Counted from the first letter of the stretch, positions 49,898-58,819 are shown. The stretch is 64,000 bases of DNA from Streptomyces griseoincarnatus (GCA_014649575.1 BMTH01000009.1:280666-344665); one strand, 5' to 3'. The notes: generated by a model from the letters alone, not told the origin. Numbers and translations are program-made.

Positions 49898-49932
49898 CCC
49901 TGGCCCCGAGGGCTAGGCCGCCGGGGCCAGGG
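49898..49932. terminator. Hairpin over the MFS 3' end, 11-bp stem
   Basis: CCCTGGCCCCG (49898-49908) pairs perfectly with CGGGGCCAGGG (49922-49932), between convergent Uma2 copy 2 and the MFS gene. Confidence 0.75.
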
Positions 49933-51277
49933 CCTTCACGCGGTCCCGCGGGACGAAGCGGACGCTGGGGTGGCCGTGGTGCCAGCCGACCGCGAGGCGG
50001 AGGCCGCCGGCGCGGGCCAGGACCAGGCCGATGACGGCCGCCGCGGTCATCGCTATCGCACCGCCGGCCGCGAAGCCGACGCGGGCGCCGTAGGTGTCGG
50101 TGACCCAGCCGACGATGGGCGCGCCGACGGGGGCGCCGCCGAGGAACACCATCATGTACAGGGCCATGACGCGGCCCCGCACCGACGGGTCGGTGGACAT
50201 CTGCAGGCTCGTGTTGGTGGTGACGTTGACCGTCATCGACACCAGGCCCAGCGGCACCATGATCAGCGCGAACATCCACAGCTCGGGCGACGCGGCGGCG
50301 AGGATCTCCAGCGCTCCGAAGGCCATCGCGGCCACGATCAGCAGCCGCAGCCGGGCGGTGCCGCGCCGGGCGGCGAGCAGGGCGCCGGAGACGGAGCCGA
50401 CCGCCATCAGCGTGTTGAACATGCTGTAGACGCCCGCGTCCCCGTGGAACACGTCGTCGGCGAAGGCCGACAGGTACACCGGGAAGTTGAAGGCGAACGT
50501 CCCCATGAAGCCGACCAGCACGATCGGCCAGAGCAGGTCGGGCCGTCCGGCCACGTAGCGCAGGCCCTCACGGAGCTGTCCCTTGCCGCGCGGGGCGCGC
50601 TCCACGGGGTGCAGCTCGCGGGTGCGCATCAGCATCAGGCCGGTCAGCGGCGCGACGAAGGACAGCCCGTTCAGCAGGAACGCCCATCCGGTGCCGACAC
50701 CGGTGATCAGCAGGCCCGCGACGGCGGGACCGACCAGCCGGGCGGACTGGAAGTTCGCGGAGTTCAGGCTGACCGCGTTCTGCAGCTGTCCGGGGCCGAC
50801 CAGCTCGGACACGAAGGACTGGCGGGCGGGGTTGTCGACGACGGTCGCGAGGCCGAGGGCGAGGGCGGCGACGTAGATGTGCCACACCTCGACGAGGCCG
50901 GTCAGGGTGAGGACGGCGAGCGCGATCGACGTGAGCGCCATCGCGGACTGGGTGACCAGCAGGGTGGGCCGCTTGCGCAGCCGGTCGACGAGGACCCCTC
51001 CGTAGAGCCCGAACAGCAGCATCGGCAGGAACTGCAGCGCCGTGGTGATGCCGACGGCGGCGGAGGAGCCGGTGAGGCTGAGCACCAGCCAGTCCTGGGC
51101 GATGCGCTGCATCCAGGTGCCGATGTTCGAGACGACCTGGCCGAGGAAGAACAGGCGGTAGTTCCTGATCCTCAGCGAGGAGAACATGGAGTTCTTGCGG
51201 GCGGGGGCGTCGAGAGCGGTCTTGGTGTCGTAGGGGTCAGGTGCGGGGGCGGAAGCTGCTCCGGATCCCGTACTCAA
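49913..51277 (-). CDS. MFS transporter (TMEM175/enterobactin-exporter-like, DHA3 type)
   Basis: 454 residues, twelve predicted helices. MFSSLRIRNYRLFFLGQVVSNIGTWMQRIAQDWLVLSLTGSS is the diagnostic N-terminal signature of this MFS branch, and the loop after TM2 reads GGVLVDRLRKRP. TTG start at 51277, chosen because AGGAGG lies 8 nt upstream. 32 nt after the MarR stop, so it is in the MarR operon and probably exports a compound sensed by MarR. Confidence 0.88.
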   Translation of the reverse strand: MSTGSGAASAPAPDPYDTKTALDAPARKNSMFSSLRIRNYRLFFLGQVVSNIGTWMQRIAQDWLVLSLTGSSAAVGITTALQFLPMLLFGLYGGVLVDRLRKRPTLLVTQSAMALTSIALAVLTLTGLVEVWHIYVAALALGLATVVDNPARQSFVSELVGPGQLQNAVSLNSANFQSARLVGPAVAGLLITGVGTGWAFLLNGLSFVAPLTGLMLMRTRELHPVERAPRGKGQLREGLRYVAGRPDLLWPIVLVGFMGTFAFNFPVYLSAFADDVFHGDAGVYSMFNTLMAVGSVSGALLAARRGTARLRLLIVAAMAFGALEILAAASPELWMFALIMVPLGLVSMTVNVTTNTSLQMSTDPSVRGRVMALYMMVFLGGAPVGAPIVGWVTDTYGARVGFAAGGAIAMTAAAVIGLVLARAGGLRLAVGWHHGHPSVRFVPRDRVKALAPAA

Positions 51278-51309
51278 AAGGTTCGCCTCCTGTGGCTGCC
51301 GGGGGTGGT

Positions 51310-51747
51310 TCAGATGTGCGCCAGCTTCTCCAGCACGGGGGCGGCGGCGCGCAGGGTCGCCCACTCGTCCTCGTCGAGCTCCTCGACCAGCGTGGCGAGG
51401 AACGCGTTGCGCTTGCGCCGGCTCTCCTCGAGCATCGCCTCGGCCCGCTCGGTCTGGGTGACGACCTTCTGACGCCGGTCGTCGGGGTGCGGCTCCAGCC
51501 TGACCAGGCCCTTGGCCTCCAGCAGCGCCACGATGCGGGTCATCGACGGCGGCTGGACGTGTTCCTTGCGGGCGAGCTCGCCCGGGGTGGCGGTGCCGCA
51601 GCGGGCCAGGGTGCCGAGCACCGACATCTCGGTGGGGCTGAGCGACTCGTCGACCCGCTGGTGCTTGAGACGGCGGGACAGCCGCATCACGGCGGAGCGG
51701 AGGGCGTTCACGGCGGCGGCGTCGTCGCCATGGCTGAGGTCCGGCAT
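51310..51747 (-). CDS. MarR family regulator
   Basis: 145 residues: winged HTH with LSPTEMSVLGTLARCGTATPGELARKEHVQPPSMTRIVALLEAKGLV and the wing HPDDRRQKVV. It would repress itself and the MFS gene. A nested palindrome covers the region just before its ATG; TACGCT lies 7 nt upstream, so it is probably leaderless. Confidence 0.92.
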   Translation of the reverse strand: MPDLSHGDDAAAVNALRSAVMRLSRRLKHQRVDESLSPTEMSVLGTLARCGTATPGELARKEHVQPPSMTRIVALLEAKGLVRLEPHPDDRRQKVVTQTERAEAMLEESRRKRNAFLATLVEELDEDEWATLRAAAPVLEKLAHI

Positions 51748-51751
51748 GTTT

Positions 51752-51779
51752 CTTAGCGTAACTCATTACCTTCGCTAAG
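51752..51779 (-). promoter_or_regulatory. MarR operator overlapping the marR promoter
   Basis: CTTAGCG (51752-51758) and CGCTAAG (51773-51779) form a 7-bp inverted repeat enclosing GTAA-CTCA-TTAC. It covers the predicted -10 and the start of transcription; autoregulation is expected. Confidence 0.7.
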
Positions 51780-51901
51780 GACCACTCGGTATGCCGCGCC
51801 CCGCCCGTGAGTCGTGCCACTCCCGTCCCATGAGCCGCCCCACATGCCGCCCCGCACGGGAAGCCGACCGGCGAGCCGAAATCAAGACAGCACCCGGCCG
51901 A

Positions 51902-51960
51902 GATCACCCATATGAGTGATCGATGCACGAAATGCCACGCGCCGCACCGTGAGGTGCGGC
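51902..51960 (+). promoter_or_regulatory. Palindrome and hairpin upstream of orphan RHH gene
   Basis: GATCACCCATATGAGTGATC (51902-51921) is palindromic at 9 of 10 pairs. GCCGCACC-gtga-GGTGCGGC (51941-51960) is a perfect 8-bp hairpin ending 7 nt before the ATG. The first looks like an operator, the second could mask translation. Confidence 0.55.
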
Positions 51961-51967
51961 GACTCTC

Positions 51968-52156
51968 ATGCCCATGGGGACCGACGTGCTCAGCCTGCGG
52001 ATAGACCACGAACTGCTCGAACGGCTCCGCGACCATGCCGCCAAACGCGGCATGAGCGTCCAGGACTATGTCGTCCGGACGCTCATGCGCGATGACTTCG
52101 ACCAGCGGTTCCGCACCGCCGTCGAGGAGACGGAGAAGTTCTACGGAGTCACCTGA
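51968..52156 (+). CDS. Orphan ribbon-helix-helix (CopG-like) protein
   Basis: 62 residues: DVLSLRIDHELLERLRDHAAKRGMSVQDYVVRTLMRDDFDQRFRTAVEETEKFYGVT. The pattern is an RHH antitoxin with an acidic tail, but no toxin gene follows: the next gene converges. It may be an orphan antitoxin or a small regulator. ATG at 51968 or 51974. Confidence 0.75.
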   Translation: MPMGTDVLSLRIDHELLERLRDHAAKRGMSVQDYVVRTLMRDDFDQRFRTAVEETEKFYGVT

Positions 52157-52184
52157 CCCCGCGCTCCGCCGGCGGCGGTCAGGT
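52151..52184. terminator. Hairpin spanning two convergent stop codons
   Basis: ACCTGACC (52151-52158) pairs with GGTCAGGT (52177-52184); the stems contain the stops of the RHH gene and the permease gene. Confidence 0.6.
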
Positions 52185-53630
52185 CAGGCCCAGCGCCGGC
52201 ATCAGGTAGTAGAAGGCGAAGACCGCCGCCACCACGTACAGCGCCGTCGGGACCTCCTTGCCGCGGCCCGCCGCGAGGCGCAGCGCCACGAAGGTGAGGA
52301 AGCCCATCCCGATGCCGTTGGTGATCGAGTAGGTGAACGGCATCATCACCATCGTCACGAAGGCGGGGATGGCGATGGTGTGGTCCGCCCAGTCGATCTC
52401 CCGGATCCCGTTGGCCAGGATCAGGAAGCCCACCGCGAGCAGCGCCGGGGTGGCCGCCTGCGACGGGACCATGGTGGCGACCGGCGTGAGGAACAGCGCC
52501 GCGGCGAACAGACCGCCGGTGACGACGTTGGCGAAGCCGGTGCGGGCACCCTCGCCGACCCCCGCGGTGGACTCCACGAACGCGGTGGTGGCGGAGGCGG
52601 AGCTGGCGCCGCCCGCGGCGACCGCGACGCCGTCGATGAACAGCACCTTGTTGATGCCGGGCATCTGGCCCTCGCCGTCCGTGAGCTTGGCCTCGTCGGA
52701 GACACCCATGATCGTGCCCATCGCGTCGAAGAAGCACGACAGCAGCACGGTGAAGACGAACAGCACGCCGGTCAACACGCCGACCTGGGAGAATCCGCCG
52801 AACAGGCTGACCTGGCCGATCAGGCCGAAGTCGGGGGTGGCGACCGGGTTACCGGGCCACTCGGGCGAGGTCAGACCCCAGGAGGGCACGTCGGCGACGG
52901 CGTTGATCGCGACGGCGACGACGGTCATCACGACGATCGAGATGAGGATCGCGCCGGGCACCTTGCGCACGATCAGCGCCAGCGTGAGCAGCGCGCCGAG
53001 CACGAAGACCAGCACCGGCCAGCCGTTGAGGTGGCCGTCGGCGCCGAGCTGGAGCGGCACGGTGGTCTGGGCGGTGTCCGGGATGCGGGAGACGAAGCCG
53101 GAGTCGACGAGCCCGATCAGCATGATGAACAGGCCGATGCCGATGGCGATGGCCTTGCGCAGCCCGTAGGGCACGGCGTTCATCACGCGCTCGCGCAGGC
53201 CGGTGGCGACCAGGAGCATCACCACGAATCCGGCCAGCACCACCATGCCCATGGCGTCCGGCCAGGACATGCGGGGCGCGAGCTGGAGCGCGACGACCGA
53301 GTTCACGCCGAGGCCGGCGGCCAGGGCGATGGGGACGTTGCCGATGACGCCCATGAGCAGCGTGGTGAACGCGGCGGTCAGGGCGGTCGCGGTGACCAGC
53401 TGGCCGTTGTCCAGCTGGTTGCCGTACACGTCCTTCGCGCTGCCCAGGATGATCGGGTTCAGCACGATGATGTAGGCCATCGCGAAGAAGGTGGCGAAAC
53501 CGCCCCGGATCTCGCGCGGGAGGGTGCTGCCGCGCTCGGTGATCCGGAAGTAGCGGTCGAGGGCGCCGTTCGCGGCACCGGACCCCGGCTGCTCGGGGGT
53601 GGGCGCCTTGGCGGGGGCCGACGTGGACAT
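52179..53630 (-). CDS. NCS2 purine permease (AzgA-type)
   Basis: 483 residues, about fourteen helices. FRITERGSTLPREIRGGFATFFAMAYIIVLNPIIL is the AzgA/PbuG signature, and the substrate region SCFFDAMGTIMGVSDEA and GVAVAAGGASSASATTAFVESTAGVGEGARTG are present. Imports adenine, guanine or hypoxanthine by proton symport. ATG at 53630, but ATG at 53645 with GGGGGGAG upstream is equally possible. No purine riboswitch is visible. Confidence 0.9.
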   Translation of the reverse strand: MSTSAPAKAPTPEQPGSGAANGALDRYFRITERGSTLPREIRGGFATFFAMAYIIVLNPIILGSAKDVYGNQLDNGQLVTATALTAAFTTLLMGVIGNVPIALAAGLGVNSVVALQLAPRMSWPDAMGMVVLAGFVVMLLVATGLRERVMNAVPYGLRKAIAIGIGLFIMLIGLVDSGFVSRIPDTAQTTVPLQLGADGHLNGWPVLVFVLGALLTLALIVRKVPGAILISIVVMTVVAVAINAVADVPSWGLTSPEWPGNPVATPDFGLIGQVSLFGGFSQVGVLTGVLFVFTVLLSCFFDAMGTIMGVSDEAKLTDGEGQMPGINKVLFIDGVAVAAGGASSASATTAFVESTAGVGEGARTGFANVVTGGLFAAALFLTPVATMVPSQAATPALLAVGFLILANGIREIDWADHTIAIPAFVTMVMMPFTYSITNGIGMGFLTFVALRLAAGRGKEVPTALYVVAAVFAFYYLMPALGLT

Positions 53631-53682
53631 GTGCAGGGACCTCATCACCGGCGGGCTCCCCCCGGAGCCGAGCCTTTGGTGT

Positions 53683-53711
53683 TTTCTACGAATAAAAGCG
53701 GTCAGAGGCAA
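53683..53711 (-). promoter_or_regulatory. Promoter of the purine permease
   Basis: Minus strand TTGCCT (53711-53706), 17 bp, then TAGAAA (53688-53683) in an AT-rich patch; start predicted near 53676. Confidence 0.55.
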
Positions 53712-53850
53712 ACGGATTCAGTATGAACATATAACGTCGGCGACACCATCTCCGCGCGTAGACCGCCGGTGGCCGGTGTGATTCCCGCTCCATCGCCGGG
53801 CCGTCCGGTGCGGGGCGCCACGCCGTCGGCGCTCCTCGTAAGCTGTCCGC

Positions 53851-54144
53851 ATGGCGAAGTGGACCCCCAAGCACGAGGCGCCGGAGCCCCTGGAGGGCCC
53901 CGTGGTCGCCACCATCACCGGCGGCACGATCGTCTGGTTCGTCCTCTTCCTGGTGCAGCTGCCGTTCTACGGCTGGTTCGACGAGCACGGGCACACCTGG
54001 TGGGTGTGGACCTGCCTGGCCGGCGGCGGTCTCGGCTTCATCGGCATCTGGTACGTCCGCAGGCGCGACGCCGCGATCAAGCGGACGCAGGCCGAGGAGA
54101 CCGACGCGGAGGCGGGCCGCGCCTCGTCGGCGCACACCGACTGA
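53851..54144 (+). CDS. DUF2530 membrane protein
   Basis: 97 residues with two membrane helices (TIVWFVLFLVQLPFYGWF and WWVWTCLAGGGLGFIGIWYV) followed by RRRDAAIKRTQAEE, a cytoplasmic charged tail. An actinobacterial family of unknown function. TAAGCT at 53839-53844, exactly 6 nt before ATG and no SD: probably leaderless. Confidence 0.85.
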   Translation: MAKWTPKHEAPEPLEGPVVATITGGTIVWFVLFLVQLPFYGWFDEHGHTWWVWTCLAGGGLGFIGIWYVRRRDAAIKRTQAEETDAEAGRASSAHTD

Positions 54145-54287
54145 ATCACGCCAACCCGGCACCGTGAGGCGTGAGTTGGACGGACTACCCCCGCGGTAGG
54201 ACCCCGGTGGGACGGCGCGTCCTCCCCTGGTCGGAACTTCCCCGCTCCATCGGGTGAAGCACCGGATCCGCACGTACTGTCGACTGC

Positions 54288-56696
54288 ATGACGCATCTCG
54301 ATGCGGACGACCGGACCGATGCCGTCCGGCCCGCCACGGCCACGTCACCGGCGACCGGTCTGACCTCGGCGGAAGTGGCCGAGCGGGTGGCGCGCGGACA
54401 GGTCAACGACATACCCGTGCGCAGCAGCCGGTCGATCACGGAGATCGTCCGCGCGAACGTCTTCACCCGGTTCAACGCGATCATCGGCGTGCTCTGGGTG
54501 ATCATGCTCGTCGTCGCGCCGTTCCAGGACAGCCTGTTCGGCTACGTCATCCTCGCCAACACCGGCATCGGGATCATCCAGGAGTGGCGGGCGAAGAAGA
54601 CGCTCGACTCGCTCGCGCTGATCGGCGAGGTGCGGCCCACGGTGCGCCGGGACGGGGTGGCCGCCGAGATCGGCACCTCCGAGATCGTGCTGGACGACCT
54701 CATCGAGATCGGACCGGGGGACAAGGTCGTCGTCGACGGGGCGGTCGTCGAGGCGGACGGCCTGGAGATCGACGAGTCGCTGCTCACCGGTGAGGCCGAC
54801 CCGGTGGTGAAGCAGCCCGGCGACCAGGTGATGTCCGGCAGCTTCGTCGTCGCGGGCGGCGGCTCCTTCCAGGCGACCCGGGTGGGCCGCGAGGCCTACG
54901 CGGCGCAGCTCGCCGAGGAGGCGTCCCGCTTCACCCTGGTCCACTCCGAGCTGCGCAGCGGCATCTCCACGATCCTCAAGTACGTCACGTGGATGATGGT
55001 GCCGACCGCGATCGGCCTGGTCATCAGCCAGCTGGTGGTCAAGGACAACGAGCTGAAGAACTCGATCGCCCGCACGGTCGGCGGGATCGTGCCGATGGTG
55101 CCCGAGGGGCTGGTCCTGCTCACCTCGGTCGCCTTCGCGATCGGCGTGATCCGGCTGGGCCGCCGGCAGTGCCTGGTGCAGGAGCTGCCCGCGATCGAGG
55201 GTCTGGCCCGGGTGGACACGGTCTGCCTGGACAAGACCGGCACGCTCACCGAGGGCGGTATGGACGTCACCGATCTGCGGGTGCTGGGTGACGCCGACGA
55301 GACGTACGTACGGAAGGTGCTGGGCGAGCTGGGTTCGGCGGACCCGCGGCCGAACGCCTCCCTGAAGGCGATCATCGAGGCGTATCCGGACACCACCGAG
55401 TGGCGGCTCGCCGACACGCTGCCCTTCTCCTCCGCCCGCAAGTACAGCGGCGCGACCCTCGACGAGGGCGACGGCCGGCTCGTCACCTGGCTGCTGGGCG
55501 CCCCGGACGTGCTCCTCCCCCACGACGACCCGGCGCTGGCCGAGACCGGGCGGATGAACCGCGAGGGCCTGCGGGTGCTGCTGCTGGCGCGCGCCCGCGA
55601 CGGGGTGAACGCCGACGACCTGGCCGACCCGGCCGCCGTGGACGGCGTGCGGGCGGTGGCGCTGGTGGTGCTGGAGCAGCGGCTGCGGCCCGACGCCGCC
55701 GACACCCTGCGCTACTTCGAGGAGCAGGACGTCAGCGCGAAGGTGATCTCCGGTGACAACGCGGTGTCGGTCGGGGCGGTCGCCGGCAAGCTCGGCCTGT
55801 CCGGCACGACGGTGGACGCGCGCCGACTGCCCGCCGAGCCGCAGGCCATGGCCGACGAGCTGGAGGCCGGCACGGTGTTCGGGCGGGTCACGCCCCAGCA
55901 GAAGCGGACCATGGTGGGCGCGCTCCAGGCGAAGGGCCACACGGTCGCGATGACCGGTGACGGCGTGAACGACGTGCTGGCGCTGAAGGACGCGGACATC
56001 GGCGTGGCGATGGGCTCCGGCTCGGAGGCCACCCGGGCGGTCGCGCAGATCGTGCTGCTGAACAACAGCTTTGCCACGCTGCCGTCGGTGGTGGCCGAGG
56101 GCCGGCGGGTGATCGGCAACATCACGCGGGTCGCCACGCTGTTCCTGGTGAAGACGGTGTACTCGGTGCTGCTGGCGGTGCTGGTGGTGGTGACGCAGGT
56201 GGAGTACCCGTTCCTGCCGCGCCATCTGACCCTGCTGTCCACGCTGACCATCGGCGTCCCCGCCTTCTTCCTCGCCCTCGCCCCCAACAAGGAGCGGGCG
56301 AAACCGAACTTCGTCCGCCGGGTCATGCGGTACGCGGTCCCGGGCGGGGTGCTGGCGGCACTGGCCACCTTCGCCACGTACCTCCTGGCCCGCAGTCACT
56401 ACAGCGGCGCGGGCGCGCTGGGCGCGGAGACCAGTGCGGCGACGCTGACGCTGTTCCTGATCTCCATCTGGGTCCTGGCGATCATCGCCCGCCCGTACAC
56501 CTGGTGGCGCATCGCCCTGGTCGCCACCATGGCCGGCGCCTTCCTCCTGGTCCTGGCGGTCCCCTGGCTCCAGGACTTCTTCGCCCTGCGCCTGGTCGGC
56601 ATGACGATGCCGTGGCTGGCGGTCGGCATCGCGGCGGTCACGGCGGTGATCCTGGAGTTCCTCTGGCGCTGGGTGGACCGCAGGTTCCCCGTCTGA
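54288..56696 (+). CDS. P-type cation ATPase (CtpE-like)
   Basis: 802 residues with the phosphorylated Asp315 in DKTGTLT, hinge motif TGDGVND (556-562), the dephosphorylation motif LLTGEADPV and M4 motif PEGL. The PEGL variant, the length and the C-terminal FLPRHLTLLSTLTIGVPAFFLAL match mycobacterial CtpE, reported as a Ca2+ importer. Substrate inference is by family only. TACTGT lies 7 nt before ATG and there is no SD: probably leaderless. Upstream of nhaA by 81 bp. Confidence 0.9.
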   Translation: MTHLDADDRTDAVRPATATSPATGLTSAEVAERVARGQVNDIPVRSSRSITEIVRANVFTRFNAIIGVLWVIMLVVAPFQDSLFGYVILANTGIGIIQEWRAKKTLDSLALIGEVRPTVRRDGVAAEIGTSEIVLDDLIEIGPGDKVVVDGAVVEADGLEIDESLLTGEADPVVKQPGDQVMSGSFVVAGGGSFQATRVGREAYAAQLAEEASRFTLVHSELRSGISTILKYVTWMMVPTAIGLVISQLVVKDNELKNSIARTVGGIVPMVPEGLVLLTSVAFAIGVIRLGRRQCLVQELPAIEGLARVDTVCLDKTGTLTEGGMDVTDLRVLGDADETYVRKVLGELGSADPRPNASLKAIIEAYPDTTEWRLADTLPFSSARKYSGATLDEGDGRLVTWLLGAPDVLLPHDDPALAETGRMNREGLRVLLLARARDGVNADDLADPAAVDGVRAVALVVLEQRLRPDAADTLRYFEEQDVSAKVISGDNAVSVGAVAGKLGLSGTTVDARRLPAEPQAMADELEAGTVFGRVTPQQKRTMVGALQAKGHTVAMTGDGVNDVLALKDADIGVAMGSGSEATRAVAQIVLLNNSFATLPSVVAEGRRVIGNITRVATLFLVKTVYSVLLAVLVVVTQVEYPFLPRHLTLLSTLTIGVPAFFLALAPNKERAKPNFVRRVMRYAVPGGVLAALATFATYLLARSHYSGAGALGAETSAATLTLFLISIWVLAIIARPYTWWRIALVATMAGAFLLVLAVPWLQDFFALRLVGMTMPWLAVGIAAVTAVILEFLWRWVDRRFPV

Positions 56697-56777
56697 ACGG
56701 GTCGATCGGGCGTTATGCCCGATATGTGGGTGACCATGGGAGTCTGCCGCCGCAGGTGATCGGAGACGGAAGACCTC

Positions 56778-58682
56778 ATGAAGCCGCTGCCCCGGAAGAA
56801 GTCGGACGAGTCGCAGTCGCGGTCGAGCAGGGGTGAGCTCGCGGCTCAGCTGGCCGCGCCGGTGCGCAGGTTCATGGCGACCGAGGCGGGCAGCTCCGGG
56901 CTGATGCTGCTGGCGGTGGTGGTCGCCCTGGCCTGGGCGAACTCGCCCTGGTCCGAGTCGTACTTCTCGCTGTGGCACACCGAGGCGTCCGTCGCGGTGG
57001 GCGACACGGAACTGGCGATGGACCTGGGGCACTGGGTCAACGACGGGCTGATGGCGCTGTTCTTCTTCGTCATCGGGCTGGAAGTCCGCTACGAGCTGTC
57101 CGTCGGCTCGCTGGACGACCGCCGCCGGATCCTGATCCCGGGAATCGCGGGCGTCGGCGGCATGCTCGTGCCGGTGCTGTTCTACCTGCTGATCGCGCCC
57201 GGTTCGGAGGCCGCGAGCGGCTGGGGCATCGTCATCGGCACCGACACGGCGTTCCTGCTGGGCGCGCTCGCCGTGGTCGGCCCCCGCTTCGTCACCCAGC
57301 TGCGGATCTTCCTGCTGGCCATCACCGTCATCGACGACTTCGTCGCGGTCACCGTCATCGGTGTCGTCTACTCCGGGACGATCCGGCTGCCGGAACTGAT
57401 CGCCGCGCTGGTGCTGGGCGCGGTCCTGTCGTCGCTGTCCCGGTTCGACGTGTGGCGGGCCGTCCCGTACGTGCTGATCGTGCTGGTGATGTGGTACCTG
57501 ACGCTGAACGCCGGGCTGCACGCGTCGATCGCGGGCATGCTCGGAGGCCTGCTCGTCCCCGCGCGCGAACCGTCCCGCGAGGGCGTCGAACAGGCGGCGC
57601 GGCTGTTCCGGGCCTTCCGTCAGTCGCCCCGCGCGGACGTGGGGAAGACCGCACGCATGGGCCTCCAGCAGGCCGTCTCGGTCAACGAGCGCCTCCAGAT
57701 GTATCTGCACCCCTGGTCCAGCTATGTCGTCGTCCCGCTGTTCGCCCTGGCCAACGCCGGCGTCGACCTGCGCGACGGCGTCCTCACCGACGCGTTGGGC
57801 TCGGCGCTCACCTGGGCCGTGGTGGTAGGTCTCGTCGGCGGCAAGTTCATCGGCATCTGGGGCGGCGCGCGGCTCGGCACCCGCTTCGGGCTGGGCGAGC
57901 TGCCCGGCGGGGTGGGACAGGGCCATGTGCTGGGCGGCGCGGCCCTGGCCGGCATCGGGTTCACCGTCTCCTTGCTGATCGCCGGGCTCGCCTTCGAGGG
58001 CGAACCGGAACTGCTCGCCCGGGCGACCGTCGGCGTGCTGCTCGCGGCGGTGATCGCCACCCTCACGGGCTGGCTGGCGTTCCGGCTCTCCACGATGTTC
58101 GGCGGCAAGACGGACGCGGACCTGCCCCGCTACCTGGACCGGCTGGTCGACCCGGAGACGGACCACATCCTCGGCCCGGTCGACGCGCCGCTGACGCTGG
58201 TGGAGTACGGCGACTTCGAGTGCCCCTTCTGCGCCCGCGCCACCGGCGTCACCAAGGAGCTGCGCAACCGCTTCGGCGACCGGTTCCGCTACGTCTTCCG
58301 GCACCTCCCGCTCCCCGACGTCCACCCGCACGCCGAGCTGGCCGCGCGGGCGGCGGTCGCCGCGGACGCCCAGGGCCGCTTCTGGGACATGCACGACCTG
58401 CTCTACCAGCACCAGGACGAGATGGAGTACGAGGACACCGTCGTCTACGCCATCGACCTGGGCCTCGACATGGAGAAGTTCCTCAAGGACCTCGAGTCCG
58501 ACCGGGTGGCCGAACGGGTCCGCCGCGACGCCCGCAGCGCGGAGGCGAGCGGCGTCCAGGGCGCCCCGACGTTCTTCATCGGCAACCGCCGGCACACGGG
58601 CCCGTACGACGCGGAGACGCTCGCGCGGGAGCTGGAGCAGTTGGAGTACGAGGGGTCGGGGGCGACGCCCACGGAGCCGTGA
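56778..58682 (+). CDS. nhaA: NhaA Na+/H+ antiporter fused to a DsbA/thioredoxin domain
   Basis: 634 residues. Residues 1-~440 are NhaA, with the essential Asp pair D186-D187 (VIDDFVAV) and FVIGLEVRYELSVGSL. Residues ~450-625 are a DsbA-like thioredoxin fold with C482-P-F-C485 and the cis-Pro of GVQGAPTFFIGN. The Cys-x-x-Cys domain follows the last helix. Its side of the membrane depends on whether NhaA keeps 12 helices; if so, it is cytoplasmic. The fusion suggests redox control of the antiporter. Same fusion is known from other actinobacteria. Confidence 0.93.
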   Translation: MKPLPRKKSDESQSRSSRGELAAQLAAPVRRFMATEAGSSGLMLLAVVVALAWANSPWSESYFSLWHTEASVAVGDTELAMDLGHWVNDGLMALFFFVIGLEVRYELSVGSLDDRRRILIPGIAGVGGMLVPVLFYLLIAPGSEAASGWGIVIGTDTAFLLGALAVVGPRFVTQLRIFLLAITVIDDFVAVTVIGVVYSGTIRLPELIAALVLGAVLSSLSRFDVWRAVPYVLIVLVMWYLTLNAGLHASIAGMLGGLLVPAREPSREGVEQAARLFRAFRQSPRADVGKTARMGLQQAVSVNERLQMYLHPWSSYVVVPLFALANAGVDLRDGVLTDALGSALTWAVVVGLVGGKFIGIWGGARLGTRFGLGELPGGVGQGHVLGGAALAGIGFTVSLLIAGLAFEGEPELLARATVGVLLAAVIATLTGWLAFRLSTMFGGKTDADLPRYLDRLVDPETDHILGPVDAPLTLVEYGDFECPFCARATGVTKELRNRFGDRFRYVFRHLPLPDVHPHAELAARAAVAADAQGRFWDMHDLLYQHQDEMEYEDTVVYAIDLGLDMEKFLKDLESDRVAERVRRDARSAEASGVQGAPTFFIGNRRHTGPYDAETLARELEQLEYEGSGATPTEP

Positions 58683-58742
58683 CGCGCTCCCGCTCCTGGG
58701 GCTGCGCCCCCGCACCCCCCTTGTCGGCCCTGGCGGGCCTCG

Positions 58743-58790
58743 TCCTCAAGCGCCGGAGGGGCTACAAGTAGCCCCTCCGGCGCTTGAGGA
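58743..58790. terminator. Bidirectional terminator, 22-bp perfect stem
   Basis: TCCTCAAGCGCCGGAGGGGC at 58743-58762 plus two bases pairs perfectly with 58769-58790 around a CAAG loop, between convergent nhaA and the Hsp90-like gene. The adjacent GGGGTCCGGGGCGGAGCCCC (58793-58812) is also self-complementary; this pair is a dispersed Streptomyces terminator-like repeat. Confidence 0.9.
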
Positions 58791-58819
58791 GCGGGGTCCG
58801 GGGCGGAGCCCCGGGTGGG

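Noticed and set aside
49913..52036. 707-codon frame that would fuse MarR DNA to the MFS transporter
   Set aside because: TTG at 51277 with AGGAGG is the real MFS start; upstream residues are an off-frame reading of marR.
53631..53850. Purine riboswitch before the AzgA-type permease
   Set aside because: No three-way junction or conserved purine-aptamer loops; the leader is short after the predicted start near 53676.
54345..58715. 1456-codon minus-strand frame over the P-type ATPase and nhaA
   Set aside because: His/Gln/Arg/Asp-rich antisense shadow spanning two clear plus-strand genes and their gap; no domain seen.
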